From positions 496,001 to 560,000 of the forward strand of contig NZ_MDJS01000001.1 in NCBI RefSeq assembly GCF_001705515.1: DNA of 64,000 nt, written 5' to 3'. This DNA comes from Mucilaginibacter sp. PPCGB 2223 (GTDB lineage: Bacteria; Bacteroidota; Bacteroidia; Sphingobacteriales; Sphingobacteriaceae). The translations under genes were made by a program, and so were the position numbers. The first letter of the stretch is position 1, and every line of letters begins with the position of its first letter. The notes below the pieces were generated by a model, which saw only the letters and a list, made by a program, of their open reading frames with translations, did not search any database and was not told where the DNA came from. Positions 33,293 through 42,141 of this stretch are shown here, one piece after another.

Positions 33293-35824
33293 AACATAAA
33301 CCTGCCCTGGCTGTTTAAAATGGCCTGGCGCGATAGCCGGCGTAATCGTTCGCGCCTGTTCCTGTTCATCTCATCTATTGTATTGGGTATAGCTGCGTTG
33401 GTTGCCATTTATTCCTTTGGCGATAACCTGCGTCAGAATATCGACGACCAGGCCGCTACGCTGGTAGGCGCCGACCTGGTATTAAATACCAATAAACCAG
33501 TATCACAGTCCATACAAAAGCTCATCGATTCGCTGGGCGACCGTAAATCGCAGGAGCGGAGCTTTGGCTCGATGGTGTTGTTCCATAAAAGCAACGGCAC
33601 TCGTTTGGTACAGGTTAAGGCTTTACAGGGAGAGTTTCCATACTATGGCGCTTTAGAAACCATACCCGAATCGGCGGGTAAAGATTTCCGCAATGGGCAA
33701 ATGGCCCTGGTTGATAAAACCCTTGCTTTGCAATTCAATGCTGTAGTGGGCGATTCGATAAACGTAGGCAAGCTAAGTTTTAAGATTGCCGGCATATTAA
33801 ACAAAGCTCCCGGGCAAACGGGTATCCAATCGAGCGTGGCGCCTGTAGTTTATATCCCGTTTCAATATTTACAGCAAACCGGTCTGGTACAACTTGGAAG
33901 CCGCATACAATACAGCTATTATTTTAAATATGATAAGCTGGTTGATATGGAAAAACTCACCAAGCGCATTGAACCGCGTTTGGAAAAAGAAGATATCAGC
34001 GATCAAACCATCCAGTCGCAAAAAGAGGCAACCGGTAAATCGTTCGAAGACCTGACCCGTTTCCTGGCCCTGGTCGGTTTTATTGCTTTGCTTTTAGGCT
34101 GTGTAGGTGTGGCCAGTGCCATCAACATCTACATTCGCGAAAAGATCAATGCCGTTGCAGTGCTGCGCTGCCTCGGTGTCAACTCATGGCAGGCTTTTCT
34201 GATCTACCTCATCCAGATCAGCGGGGTAGGTCTTCTCGGTTCGATCATCGGCGCCACATTAGGTACAGTAATACAGCATATCTTACCTTATGTGCTGAAA
34301 GACTTTTTACCGGTTGATATCGCCATCACCATTTCGTGGTATGCTATCGGGCAGGGTGTAATCCTGGGTATTATCATATCCATCCTGTTTGCCTTATCGC
34401 CGCTCATCTCCATACGAAATATATCCCCTTTAAACACTTTACGCCTTTCGCTTGCCGAAAGCAATATTACCCGCGACCCGCTCAAATGGCTCGTGTATGT
34501 ACTGATCATCGTGTTTATCGGCAGCTTTACCTATCTGCAGCTTAAGGATGTGCCGCAGACCATCGTGTTTACCATCAGTATACTGGTGGCCTTCCTGCTG
34601 CTCACTTTGGTAGCGCGTTTGCTGATGTGGCTGGTACGCAAGTTCTTTCCGTTTAGCTGGAGCTATTTATGGCGGCAAGGCTTCTCCAATTTATACCGGC
34701 CAAATAACCAGTCGGTGATATTGATCGTATCGATAGGCTTGGGTACGGCTTTTATCTGCACCCTGTTTTTTATTCAGGCTATACTTTTGCAGCGCGTAAC
34801 CTTATCGTCGAGCGGGCATCAACCTAACATGATCCTCTTCGATATTCAATCCAATCAAAGATCGGATATTGCAGCCCTAACCAAAAAGCAAGGCCTGCCT
34901 GTAAGCTCAATGGTACCTATCGTTACCATGAATTTGCTGGAAGTAAACGGCAAAACCGAGGCACAGCTCAAAAAAAGTAATGATCTGAATACGCCACCAA
35001 AACAAGTGCTCTCGCGCGAGTACCGGGTTACTTACCGCGATTCGCTGATCAGTACAGAAAAGCTGAGCGAAGGGGAGTGGGTGCCGAAATCGTCGCCTAA
35101 TCAGGTTATACCTATATCTGTCGAGGAGCGTTTTGCGCATCACAGCCGGTTAAAAATCGGTGACAAGCTATTGTTTAATGTGCAGGGTGTGCAAATGATG
35201 ACGGTGATTAAAAGCCTGCGTAAGGTTAACTATGCACGTGTCCAAACTAATTTCATTGTAGTTTTCCCGGCAGGTGTTCTTGAACAGGCCCCGCAGTTTT
35301 TTGTCGAGATAACCCGGGTGCCGGATAGTAAAGCGTCGGCAAATTTTCAACAATTAGTGGTACGTAATTTTCCGAACGTTTCGGTGGTCGACCTTGGCCT
35401 GATCCTTAGTGTTATTGACGAACTGCTTGGTAAAATAGGCTTTGTCATCAAATTCATGTCGGCATTCAGTATAGTTACCGGGCTGATCGTTTTGATAGCT
35501 TCTGTTCGCATCAGCAAATATCAACGTATCCAGGAAAGTGTATTACTGCGCACAATGGGAGCAAGCCGTAGGCAAATACTGACGATCACAGCGTTAGAAT
35601 ATTTCTTTTTAGGCGCACTTGCCGCGGCTACGGGTATCCTCATCTCGATGGCGGGTAGCTGGGCTTTGGCTAAATATACATTCGATGCGGTGTTCTCGCC
35701 GGATTGGCTGGCAGTAGCGGGGATCTTCGCATTGATCAGCCTGTTAACTATTATCATTGGCTTGCTGAACAGTCGCGGAGTTTTAAATAAACCTCCGTTA
35801 GAGGTTCTTCGTCGTGATGTTTAA
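33272..35824 (+). CDS. ybbP: FtsX-like ABC permease (YbbP type)
   Basis: An 850-residue permease with the layout of E. coli YbbP: an N-terminal helix (about 28-50), a large periplasmic MacB-like domain, a group of three helices (about 270-390), a second helix pair and periplasmic domain, and three C-terminal helices ending in NKPPLEVLRRDV. Both FtsX domains are present (LGCVGVASAINIYIREKINA and SIVTGLIVLIASVRISKYQR). The first residues MDHRPSTN are encoded by a repeat arm; conserved sequence starts at NLPWLFKMAWRDSRRNRSRL. An ATG at 33320 is an alternative start. It forms an exporter or mechanotransmitter with ybbA. Confidence 0.87.
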   Translation: MDHRPSTNINLPWLFKMAWRDSRRNRSRLFLFISSIVLGIAALVAIYSFGDNLRQNIDDQAATLVGADLVLNTNKPVSQSIQKLIDSLGDRKSQERSFGSMVLFHKSNGTRLVQVKALQGEFPYYGALETIPESAGKDFRNGQMALVDKTLALQFNAVVGDSINVGKLSFKIAGILNKAPGQTGIQSSVAPVVYIPFQYLQQTGLVQLGSRIQYSYYFKYDKLVDMEKLTKRIEPRLEKEDISDQTIQSQKEATGKSFEDLTRFLALVGFIALLLGCVGVASAINIYIREKINAVAVLRCLGVNSWQAFLIYLIQISGVGLLGSIIGATLGTVIQHILPYVLKDFLPVDIAITISWYAIGQGVILGIIISILFALSPLISIRNISPLNTLRLSLAESNITRDPLKWLVYVLIIVFIGSFTYLQLKDVPQTIVFTISILVAFLLLTLVARLLMWLVRKFFPFSWSYLWRQGFSNLYRPNNQSVILIVSIGLGTAFICTLFFIQAILLQRVTLSSSGHQPNMILFDIQSNQRSDIAALTKKQGLPVSSMVPIVTMNLLEVNGKTEAQLKKSNDLNTPPKQVLSREYRVTYRDSLISTEKLSEGEWVPKSSPNQVIPISVEERFAHHSRLKIGDKLLFNVQGVQMMTVIKSLRKVNYARVQTNFIVVFPAGVLEQAPQFFVEITRVPDSKASANFQQLVVRNFPNVSVVDLGLILSVIDELLGKIGFVIKFMSAFSIVTGLIVLIASVRISKYQRIQESVLLRTMGASRRQILTITALEYFFLGALAAATGILISMAGSWALAKYTFDAVFSPDWLAVAGIFALISLLTIIIGLLNSRGVLNKPPLEVLRRDV

Positions 35825-35840
35825 ATAACTTTTACGATCG

Positions 35841-35876
35841 AAACTCCTGTATTATGATACGGGAGTTTTTTCTTTT
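35841..35876 (+). terminator. Rho-independent terminator after ybbP
   Basis: AACTCCTGTAT pairs with ATACGGGAGTT around a TATG loop, with one G-T wobble, followed by a T-rich tract. Confidence 0.8.
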
Positions 35877-36024
35877 CTACCGACTTTTCTTTTTCACCGG
35901 TGGTTTTTCAAATCGTTCATCGGTATTTTACCTCATTTTACCGAGAATCCGGCCGGCTTTACCTAATATACATGGGCCCGAATGTTGTTTCGAGATACTT
36001 TTACATCAACAAACAACAACAGCC

Positions 36025-36141
36025 ATGATCGTTAAATTACTAATAGCTATTTTAATTGCAAGTTCGGTTCACCTTAAGCAGGTGGTTAATGCCCTGCATA
36101 CCGGTAGGCATTTTAAACCCAATACAAGCACTTTAAAATAA
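36025..36141 (+). CDS. Possible 38-residue small protein
   Basis: An ATG preceded by an A-rich leader opens a 38-residue frame with a hydrophobic N-terminal helix (MIVKLLIAILIASSV) and a basic tail (HTGRHFKPNTSTLK). It could be a small membrane peptide. There is no homology I recognise and only weak evidence beyond the open frame and position. Confidence 0.3.
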   Translation: MIVKLLIAILIASSVHLKQVVNALHTGRHFKPNTSTLK

Positions 36142-36308
36142 AATGTAGCGACATAAATGACTCAAATACTATACACTTAGTATAAACAAAAAAACGGCTT
36201 TTAAGACTGATTAAATATTAGAATAGCCCCAATAAACCTGCTTTCAACATAAATTATCAATTGGCACTAAATTGGGTATAACATTAACGTAACTAAAAAA
36301 TATCAACC

Positions 36309-36482
36309 ATGGAAAACATAAACGCAATAATCGAAAAACTGATAATTAATCGCAGCGCCTTAATGATGAAAAGGTTTGATCAGGAATTAAAGCAAATAAT
36401 CGAAAACGATCTTCAGACCTACAAGTCAAATAAATTTTGCAACTCCAGAAGCAATAGCGGCAAACGCCGTTTGGTTGCCTGA
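36309..36482 (+). CDS. Small hypothetical protein, 57 residues
   Basis: The ATG at 36309 opens a 57-residue frame: an amphipathic N-terminal helix (MENINAIIEKLIINRS), a helical middle (MKRFDQELKQIIENDLQ) and a basic Ser/Asn/Arg-rich tail ending KRRLVA. No domain is recognised. A very strong hairpin terminator begins 25 bases after the stop, which supports a real transcript here. Confidence 0.45.
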   Translation: MENINAIIEKLIINRSALMMKRFDQELKQIIENDLQTYKSNKFCNSRSNSGKRRLVA

Positions 36483-36506
36483 TCCATCATATATTCTACA
36501 GTCTAC

Positions 36507-36551
36507 CTATAAACAAAAAGAGCTTCGGTTGGAAGCTCTTTTTGTTTATAG
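36507..36551. terminator. 20-bp perfect-stem bidirectional terminator
   Basis: The arm at 36507-36526 (ends AGAGCTTC) is perfectly complementary to 36532-36551 around a 5-base loop. The lower stem is A/T-rich, giving a T run on each strand, so it can terminate transcription both ways. Confidence 0.85.
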
Positions 36552-36661
36552 GATATTTTAACTTTTTCACCGCCAGATAATATTGACATACGCACATTCG
36601 TTTAACGTTGAAAAAAACTATCTTTAGATCGTTACCCTATTTAAATAATTTTAACCGATAT

Positions 36662-37459
36662 ATGGCTGTCAAATTCAATTATACCCGCTTCAGATATCTG
36701 CTTTTCTCGTTGCTTTTCATTGTGTTGTGCATTCATGGAGTGTTTGCCGCTGCAAACCCTAAAGTGCTGATCTTTTTTAAAACCGCCGGGAAACTCCATG
36801 CATCGACACCGGCAGCCATCGATGCCATTATCAAGCTGGGCGAAGAAAATAAATTTGATGTGGATACCACAACCAATTCGGATAACTTTACCGATGAGAA
36901 CCTGAAGCAATACGCAGCGGTTATCTTTTTAAACACTTCGGGTCATATACTTGAAGATGAACAACAATTGATCTTTAAAAACTATATTAATCACGGTGGT
37001 GGCTTTGTAGGCATACATTCGGCTACCGATACCGAATACGAGTGGAATTGGTACGGGCGCCTGGTTGGCGCTTATTATAAAAGCAACCCTCCTGTACAGG
37101 CTGCTACTTTAAAAATTGTTAATCCAAACCACCCGGCAACCAAAAATTTGCCATTGAGCTGGAAACGTACCGACGAATGGTACAACTTCGGCTGGTATAA
37201 CGACGACATTAAATTCTTGATCGTTATTGATGAAGCCAGTTACAAAGGTGGCCTTAACGGCGGTGAGCACCCGCTGAGCTGGTACCATGTGTTTGATGGC
37301 GGCCGGGCATTTTATACCGCGCTTGGCCATACTGTCGAATCGTACTCAGAGCCTTTGTTTTTGAAACACCTTTTAGGCGGAATTGAGTATGCGATGGGCA
37401 AGGATGCCAATGGTCAATCAAACGCCCGCGACGACGGGCATCCATACAGACGCTATTAA
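36662..37459 (+). CDS. ThuA-domain exported protein
   Basis: A 265-residue protein if started at the ATG at 36662. A TTG at 36608 would add 18 residues and place the signal peptide further inside. The signal peptide is LLFSLLFIVLCIHGVFA. The ThuA (trehalose-utilisation, GATase1-like) domain follows: VLIFFKTAGKLHAS, then INHGGGFVGIHSATDTEYEW, TDEWYNFGWY and GGRAFYTALGHTVESY. ThuA proteins in this phylum often accompany glycoside utilisation genes; the exact function is not established. Its stop overlaps the stop of the next, convergent gene by four bases. Confidence 0.85.
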   Translation: MAVKFNYTRFRYLLFSLLFIVLCIHGVFAAANPKVLIFFKTAGKLHASTPAAIDAIIKLGEENKFDVDTTTNSDNFTDENLKQYAAVIFLNTSGHILEDEQQLIFKNYINHGGGFVGIHSATDTEYEWNWYGRLVGAYYKSNPPVQAATLKIVNPNHPATKNLPLSWKRTDEWYNFGWYNDDIKFLIVIDEASYKGGLNGGEHPLSWYHVFDGGRAFYTALGHTVESYSEPLFLKHLLGGIEYAMGKDANGQSNARDDGHPYRRY

Positions 37460-37794
37460 CCGGATATCTCGCCAAATACACTGACGATATTCTCCTGGCC
37501 GATGTAACTTTCTATAAGGTTAAGCACGATATCTTCGAGAGCGAGATTATAAACATCGTCTACATAATGTTCAGATTTGATGAGCTGTAGCTCGTCGCCT
37601 TTTACGATCATCTTATACAAAAATGAGTCGTAAAATTGGGGTTGACCTATTTCGATAGTATGCTCACCGGTCAACGTTATCTGCATAGCGATATCCTTCT
37701 GTATCTTGGCTTTAAACAAATCATTTAAATGCTCATTTAAGTATCCTTGCAGATGACGGGCAGATAAATATTTATTGGTTTTGAATGCTTTCAT
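37456..37794 (-). CDS. Hypothetical protein with start codon next to a hairpin
   Basis: A 112-residue soluble-looking protein with no signal peptide, starting MKAFKTNKYLSARHLQGYLN. It has an amphipathic helical N terminus, a beta-rich middle (QITLTGEHTIEIGQPQFYDS) and an acidic helical C terminus. I do not recognise a family. The start codon lies three bases after an 11-bp perfect hairpin, which may control translation. It lies 66 bases downstream of the DUF5686 gene on the same strand. Confidence 0.55.
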   Translation of the reverse strand: MKAFKTNKYLSARHLQGYLNEHLNDLFKAKIQKDIAMQITLTGEHTIEIGQPQFYDSFLYKMIVKGDELQLIKSEHYVDDVYNLALEDIVLNLIESYIGQENIVSVFGEISG

Positions 37795-37797
37795 GAT

Positions 37798-37831
37798 GAT
37801 GATACACAGCTTTTAACCGTTGTGTATCATC
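37798..37831 (-). promoter_or_regulatory. 11-bp hairpin abutting a start codon
   Basis: GATGATACACA (37798-37808) is the exact reverse complement of TGTGTATCATC (37821-37831) around a 12-base loop. On the minus strand it ends 3 bases before the ATG at 37794. There is no T tract, so translational control is more likely than termination. Confidence 0.5.
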
Positions 37832-37860
37832 GATAACAAATACCTGGTATATAGGTTTTA

Positions 37861-40398
37861 TCACAGCCTGAATTGCAGTGTAAGCCTCGAGGCAAAGCGG
37901 TTGGGCCTTTCGCCGCGCAGGTTCAGGTTATCCATGTGCGTCATCCGGTATAAAAAATCGATACGGATAATTTTCAGGATATTTTCGAGGCCATAGCCCA
38001 TTTCAATATAAGGTATGCCGCCAAGACTTTTATTTACAGCCGTACGACCCCTGCGAAAGGCTTCATTATTGTTTTCGGATAACGATCCTTCAAGGATATC
38101 GGCTACGGCTACAGTACGCAGGTTTAATGCTTTTAGTAGCGGCAAACTATTGGTAATCAGTCCTTCCATGTGCTGGGTATAGCTAAGCGATATATACTTA
38201 TCGCTGGCAAACTCCAGATAACGCATGGTATTAAAACTAAAGCGGTGGTTTTCAACCAGGGGGTAAGGTACACTGCTCGGGATAAAGCCTGCGGTTAACG
38301 AATAATCACCCTTGCCAAACATGCCTAAATGCGGCTTCTGCTGCAGGTTAACAGCTATTTTATTATAGTTAAAATCGCTCTCCAGGCCTTTAAAGCCATG
38401 CGTGTAACGTAAAGTAATTACCGGGTTATCATTGCCGCTACCGATGTTTACACGCCTGTTTACTTTTGACGATTGCAGCAAACGCGCGCCCGGCCTCCAT
38501 TGCAGTTCGGCACCTAATTCTGCGGTTTCGTAATGGTTGTAAATTAGCAGGTCGTTCGGGTCGTGGTAAATAAAATCAAACAATGGGTTAAAGGTACTGT
38601 GAGTCAGGCTTATCCTGGCACGGAGGGAAGGCACAATGTCGGTTTGATAATAGCTTTTGATCACATTTTGATAAAACGGCCCGCGTATACTTAACTGCCC
38701 GTTCAGTATCGACGCATTGAATACATTATTCCCATTAATGGCAAAATTTTCAAACTGGTAACCTGTCTGGCCTATGTCGTGTAAAAACGATATGCCGACC
38801 TGTGTCCAGGGCTTGCGCGACAGGATATAATCAACCGATCCATTATATTTAAACCTCTTATCGGTAAATGCATAAGCCACATAACCGCCTAATATCCATT
38901 TGTCGCTAAAATGGGTATTGGTAATAGCGCCTATGCGCAATACGCTGCCTTCCAGATCGTTGTGACTGTAGGTATAGGGGTATGGGCCAAAGCTGATACT
39001 ACCAACCTTATAATACCCTGTGATCAGCGTACCGGCTAAATTGGCATATGTTTTAACAATGGGCAGGTTTTTAACTGTGTCGATAACCTGGTATTCGCGC
39101 TTATCGGCCACGGTAAGCGAATCATGACGGTTCTTTATCCAGTAGCTATCATCTTTTTTGGTTACGTCGTCGGCCATTACCAATGGCTCTTTGAATAAAC
39201 TTTCGGGATAGTTGCGGTTGATTTCGAAGTTCTTGTTCGACAGGTAGAACGTGCCTATAAAGCCCGATGAGTTTTTGGATATGCTCGATATATTTACCGT
39301 AATACGCGTTTTAGCTGGCAGCCAGGCGGTAGTTTCGGCGGGTTCAAACATTTCCTGCTGTATGCGGACCTTGTTAATAAAATTCAGGTTTGCATCAGCT
39401 GATACGCTGGCATCTATCTGGTACACGGCGTAGCTGTCCTTTGTGATCCACATAATACCTTCAAAGGCCAGGTCGTGCGAGCGTTTGGGTTTAAAGCTTA
39501 GTTTGTAATATTCCTTACCGGCAATTTTATCGTGTTCGTCGATCAGTTCGTAGTCGTAGAATGTTTTCCAGCTATCTGTTAAAGGGGATATAAAATCCTT
39601 TCCGGCCAGCTTCATGTAATTGCTGTAAAAATCGTACTGCAAAAACGTAGTGCCAACCAGTTGCGATATCAGTGTTTCGTCCTCAATACCCACACCTGTC
39701 GCCCGGGTGCGTTCAACGTGTTCTGTTTTACGTTTGGGATCATTTTGATAGTAATAATCTGATATTGTTTCCGACATAAATATCGGAAGGGTAGGCGTAC
39801 CGTCGTCACCGGCAGTCTTTTTCAGGCTGTCCATTATCGGCAGTATCTGCTGTATAACACGGCGTTTTTTCATTTTTTCGCTCATGTTCGATAACGACAG
39901 TTCGATGCGGTTATAACTTTGATATTGATAACTTTTGAGTTTGAGCAGGTCATTATCCGGTTTGTGGATTACCATATTGGCCATTATATCCCAGGCGGGG
40001 TTAACGTATGCTTTTGGCGTAATATTGACCGCAGCGAGCATTTTGCTGTTAGATGATAACTGGAAATTAACCTCGGGCGATGCTGTTGCAGGTAATTTTT
40101 TTTGCGATGGGACATAGCCGATATAGGTACAATATATAGAGTCCTTCGCTATGTTCTGCGGTACTGTAATATGATACAGGCCATCAAAGTCAGTCACGGT
40201 GCCGCGCCGCGTACCGTTGTTCAGTTTAACCGAGATAGTAACATAGGGTACAGGTTCGCCGGTTTGTGCATCGGTAACTTTACCTGTAACCAACCGCCCC
40301 TGACCTTGAGCCGACGATATAAACGTGCCGCCGCAAATAAATAAAACAATTGCAGCAGTAAGGCGTAAATAACCTGTAGTTCTTATATTAGGTAACAT
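37861..40398 (-). CDS. DUF5686 family outer-membrane protein with carboxypeptidase-like domain
   Basis: An 845-residue protein. A Sec signal peptide (about residues 10-31) is followed by a CarboxypepD_reg-like beta-sandwich (GRLVTGKVTDAQTGEPVPYV and TDFDGLYHITVP) and then the long DUF5686 region, predicted beta-rich and probably a C-terminal outer-membrane barrel, ending FASRLTLQFRL. Such proteins are common in Bacteroidota envelopes. Their role is unknown, and no SusC/D pair is adjacent. The final residue pattern fits a beta-signal for barrel assembly. Confidence 0.83.
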   Translation of the reverse strand: MLPNIRTTGYLRLTAAIVLFICGGTFISSAQGQGRLVTGKVTDAQTGEPVPYVTISVKLNNGTRRGTVTDFDGLYHITVPQNIAKDSIYCTYIGYVPSQKKLPATASPEVNFQLSSNSKMLAAVNITPKAYVNPAWDIMANMVIHKPDNDLLKLKSYQYQSYNRIELSLSNMSEKMKKRRVIQQILPIMDSLKKTAGDDGTPTLPIFMSETISDYYYQNDPKRKTEHVERTRATGVGIEDETLISQLVGTTFLQYDFYSNYMKLAGKDFISPLTDSWKTFYDYELIDEHDKIAGKEYYKLSFKPKRSHDLAFEGIMWITKDSYAVYQIDASVSADANLNFINKVRIQQEMFEPAETTAWLPAKTRITVNISSISKNSSGFIGTFYLSNKNFEINRNYPESLFKEPLVMADDVTKKDDSYWIKNRHDSLTVADKREYQVIDTVKNLPIVKTYANLAGTLITGYYKVGSISFGPYPYTYSHNDLEGSVLRIGAITNTHFSDKWILGGYVAYAFTDKRFKYNGSVDYILSRKPWTQVGISFLHDIGQTGYQFENFAINGNNVFNASILNGQLSIRGPFYQNVIKSYYQTDIVPSLRARISLTHSTFNPLFDFIYHDPNDLLIYNHYETAELGAELQWRPGARLLQSSKVNRRVNIGSGNDNPVITLRYTHGFKGLESDFNYNKIAVNLQQKPHLGMFGKGDYSLTAGFIPSSVPYPLVENHRFSFNTMRYLEFASDKYISLSYTQHMEGLITNSLPLLKALNLRTVAVADILEGSLSENNNEAFRRGRTAVNKSLGGIPYIEMGYGLENILKIIRIDFLYRMTHMDNLNLRGERPNRFASRLTLQFRL

Positions 40399-40844
40399 CT
40401 TTTAGTTAAACAGCATTTAAATATAGGGCATTAAACTCATTGATCGATGCTCCGTACAGACTCACATCGCTTACTGAGTTTAAGTATAGATTGCAAATGC
40501 TATACCACAAGTGTATACCTGTTTTTAAAAAGGTTGTTATTTCCCATAAAAAGGCAATGGAGGCCCGGTCAGGGAATAATCCTTAGCTCAATAGAAGGGG
40601 GTGAGCCTGTTCTTTCGAAACAAAACTGTTACAAATATAACATTTCACTTTGTTTTCATTTTATACGCCGGTTTGTATTTTTTAATTATTAGTGAACTTG
40701 TAACAGACGAAGCCTTTTGTAGAAAGATTGCAACGAAAAGTATGTTTATTGTGGAAATAAATATGCGTTGAGGTGAATTTTTTTGAATTATAAGAATTAC
40801 GACAAGCTGCAATATTGCAGGTGTAGATAAAACGATGAGAATAG
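40399..40844. other. 446-base gap with no supported gene
   Basis: A short plus-strand open frame (40447-40692) has biased, unfamiliar composition and I do not call it. The stretch is A/T-rich toward the cytochrome gene. I see no strong hairpin or repeat. Confidence 0.6.
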
Positions 40845-41510
40845 TTAGCCTCCGTTGATCATGTCAGATACGATGCCCTTACTGTCCTTACGCTCGGCCA
40901 GGAATACTCCAACAATATGAACAGTAATAAACGCAAGCACCAAATACATACAGAAACCGTGTATTTCCTTAACATCGTGCCCTATGTTTTTCATAAAAGG
41001 CAAGACGTCATCAAATGCAAGGCTAAGCCCTGTACAAACTATAACAACCAACGTGATATAAAAGGCAACATAAATACTTTTTACAACAAGCGCATGCCGC
41101 ACCGGTTCACGCTGGTTTTTAATATAAAAAAATTGTTTCCAAAGATCCCTGAACCGCCTTATGAATTTTTGATCTGCCGTTTGAGTAAGTTCGGCAATAA
41201 GGCGCAGCAGGAGTAAGGCTGCAAGGAAATACCCGAACCAGATGTGCACGTCCCAAACCTTATCATTTAAAGCATGCACGGCCGTACGGGCTTGTTTCAG
41301 CGTAACGTTCGCGCTGTCGCGCTGCATGGCAGATAGCACTGTTGGGGCACTTCCGCGGGTATTCAGGATTGTTGAATTGATCAAAACTGTGATCAGCGAC
41401 CCGGATATAACGATGGCGTTGAGCCAATGCCATAGCCTGATGGCAGCACTATAGTTTTTTACCGGAGCCGGATGCACCGGTTCTGTTTTCAGGGGTTCAA
41501 TTGTTGACAT
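40845..41510 (-). CDS. Di-haem cytochrome b (cytochrome b561/hydrogenase-b type)
   Basis: A 221-residue integral membrane protein with four membrane helices. Haem-ligand histidines occur in AIRLWHWLNAIVISGSLITV (helix 1), WDVHIWFGYFLAALLLL (helix 2) and KEIHGFCMYLVLAFITVHIVG (helices 3-4), the Ni,Fe-hydrogenase cytochrome b pattern. It would pass electrons between quinone and a periplasmic partner. No hydrogenase or soluble oxidoreductase gene is adjacent. It is separated from the YtxH gene by a terminator. Confidence 0.85.
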   Translation of the reverse strand: MSTIEPLKTEPVHPAPVKNYSAAIRLWHWLNAIVISGSLITVLINSTILNTRGSAPTVLSAMQRDSANVTLKQARTAVHALNDKVWDVHIWFGYFLAALLLLRLIAELTQTADQKFIRRFRDLWKQFFYIKNQREPVRHALVVKSIYVAFYITLVVIVCTGLSLAFDDVLPFMKNIGHDVKEIHGFCMYLVLAFITVHIVGVFLAERKDSKGIVSDMINGG

Positions 41511-41530
41511 GTTTGGATTGAAATTTTTTA

Positions 41531-41572
41531 AAGATAAAAAAATGGGTCTTCACATTGCTGAAAACCCATTTT
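41531..41572 (-). terminator. Terminator after the YtxH gene
   Basis: AAAATGGGT (41539-41547) pairs with ACCCATTTT (41564-41572) around a 16-base loop. On the minus strand it is followed by TTTTTTTATC. Confidence 0.7.
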
Positions 41573-41592
41573 GATCTAAGCAGTATTAGCGT

Positions 41593-41862
41593 TTAATTAC
41601 CAGATATCACCGCATCGCTTGCTTTATCCACCTTGTTTTTGATGATGGAGCGGGCATTTTTTATGGCATTGTCTTTATACTCCGACAGGTCGTCGGCGGT
41701 GGACTGTACTTTACTTTTTACCGACTTGATCAGATCGGCAAAATAGTCTGATATTTCTTCCTTGATCTCGGTGCCTTTGTCCGAGTTTAATAAAATGCCC
41801 ACAGCAGCTACAACCGCGGCTCCGGCTAATAAGCCTACTATTATTTTTGTCTGATCTTTCAT
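41593..41862 (-). CDS. YtxH-domain protein
   Basis: An 89-residue protein with an N-terminal membrane helix (about residues 7-24: IIVGLLAGAAVVAAVGILL) followed by DKGTEIKEEISDYFADLIKS and a long amphipathic helix. This is the YtxH pattern (general-stress related in Bacillus). In Bacteroidota it is common near stress genes. Its function is unresolved. A hairpin terminator follows. Confidence 0.82.
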   Translation of the reverse strand: MKDQTKIIVGLLAGAAVVAAVGILLNSDKGTEIKEEISDYFADLIKSVKSKVQSTADDLSEYKDNAIKNARSIIKNKVDKASDAVISGN

Positions 41863-42141
41863 AATAATGGTATTAAGTGTTGAATTATTGTCTTGTTATT
41901 ATGATGAACAGCTTAAACCGGATTGTGTTTAAAATATGTAATTTATTTTACGCCTCTATAATTTCTCAACAGCGATAAATGCACCCGATGTTTTCATTTT
42001 AGGTAATTTTTGACAGAATTGCCGCCATTTTGGAAAAACAGGAAGTAATATTCAACCTATCGGAAAATATTTTCTAATAATGAAACTACCTGAAACCTAC
42101 CTCCGTATAACCACCCACGTAACGAAAAAGGAAAGGTCATT

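Noticed and set aside
36025..36141. 38-residue frame as a type I toxin peptide
   Set aside because: The hydrophobic helix plus basic tail is suggestive, but no antisense RNA promoter or repeat structure was seen. It is kept only as a low-confidence small gene.
40447..40692. 81-residue open frame in the gap after DUF5686
   Set aside because: No domain, no ribosome site and unusual composition; no support beyond being open.
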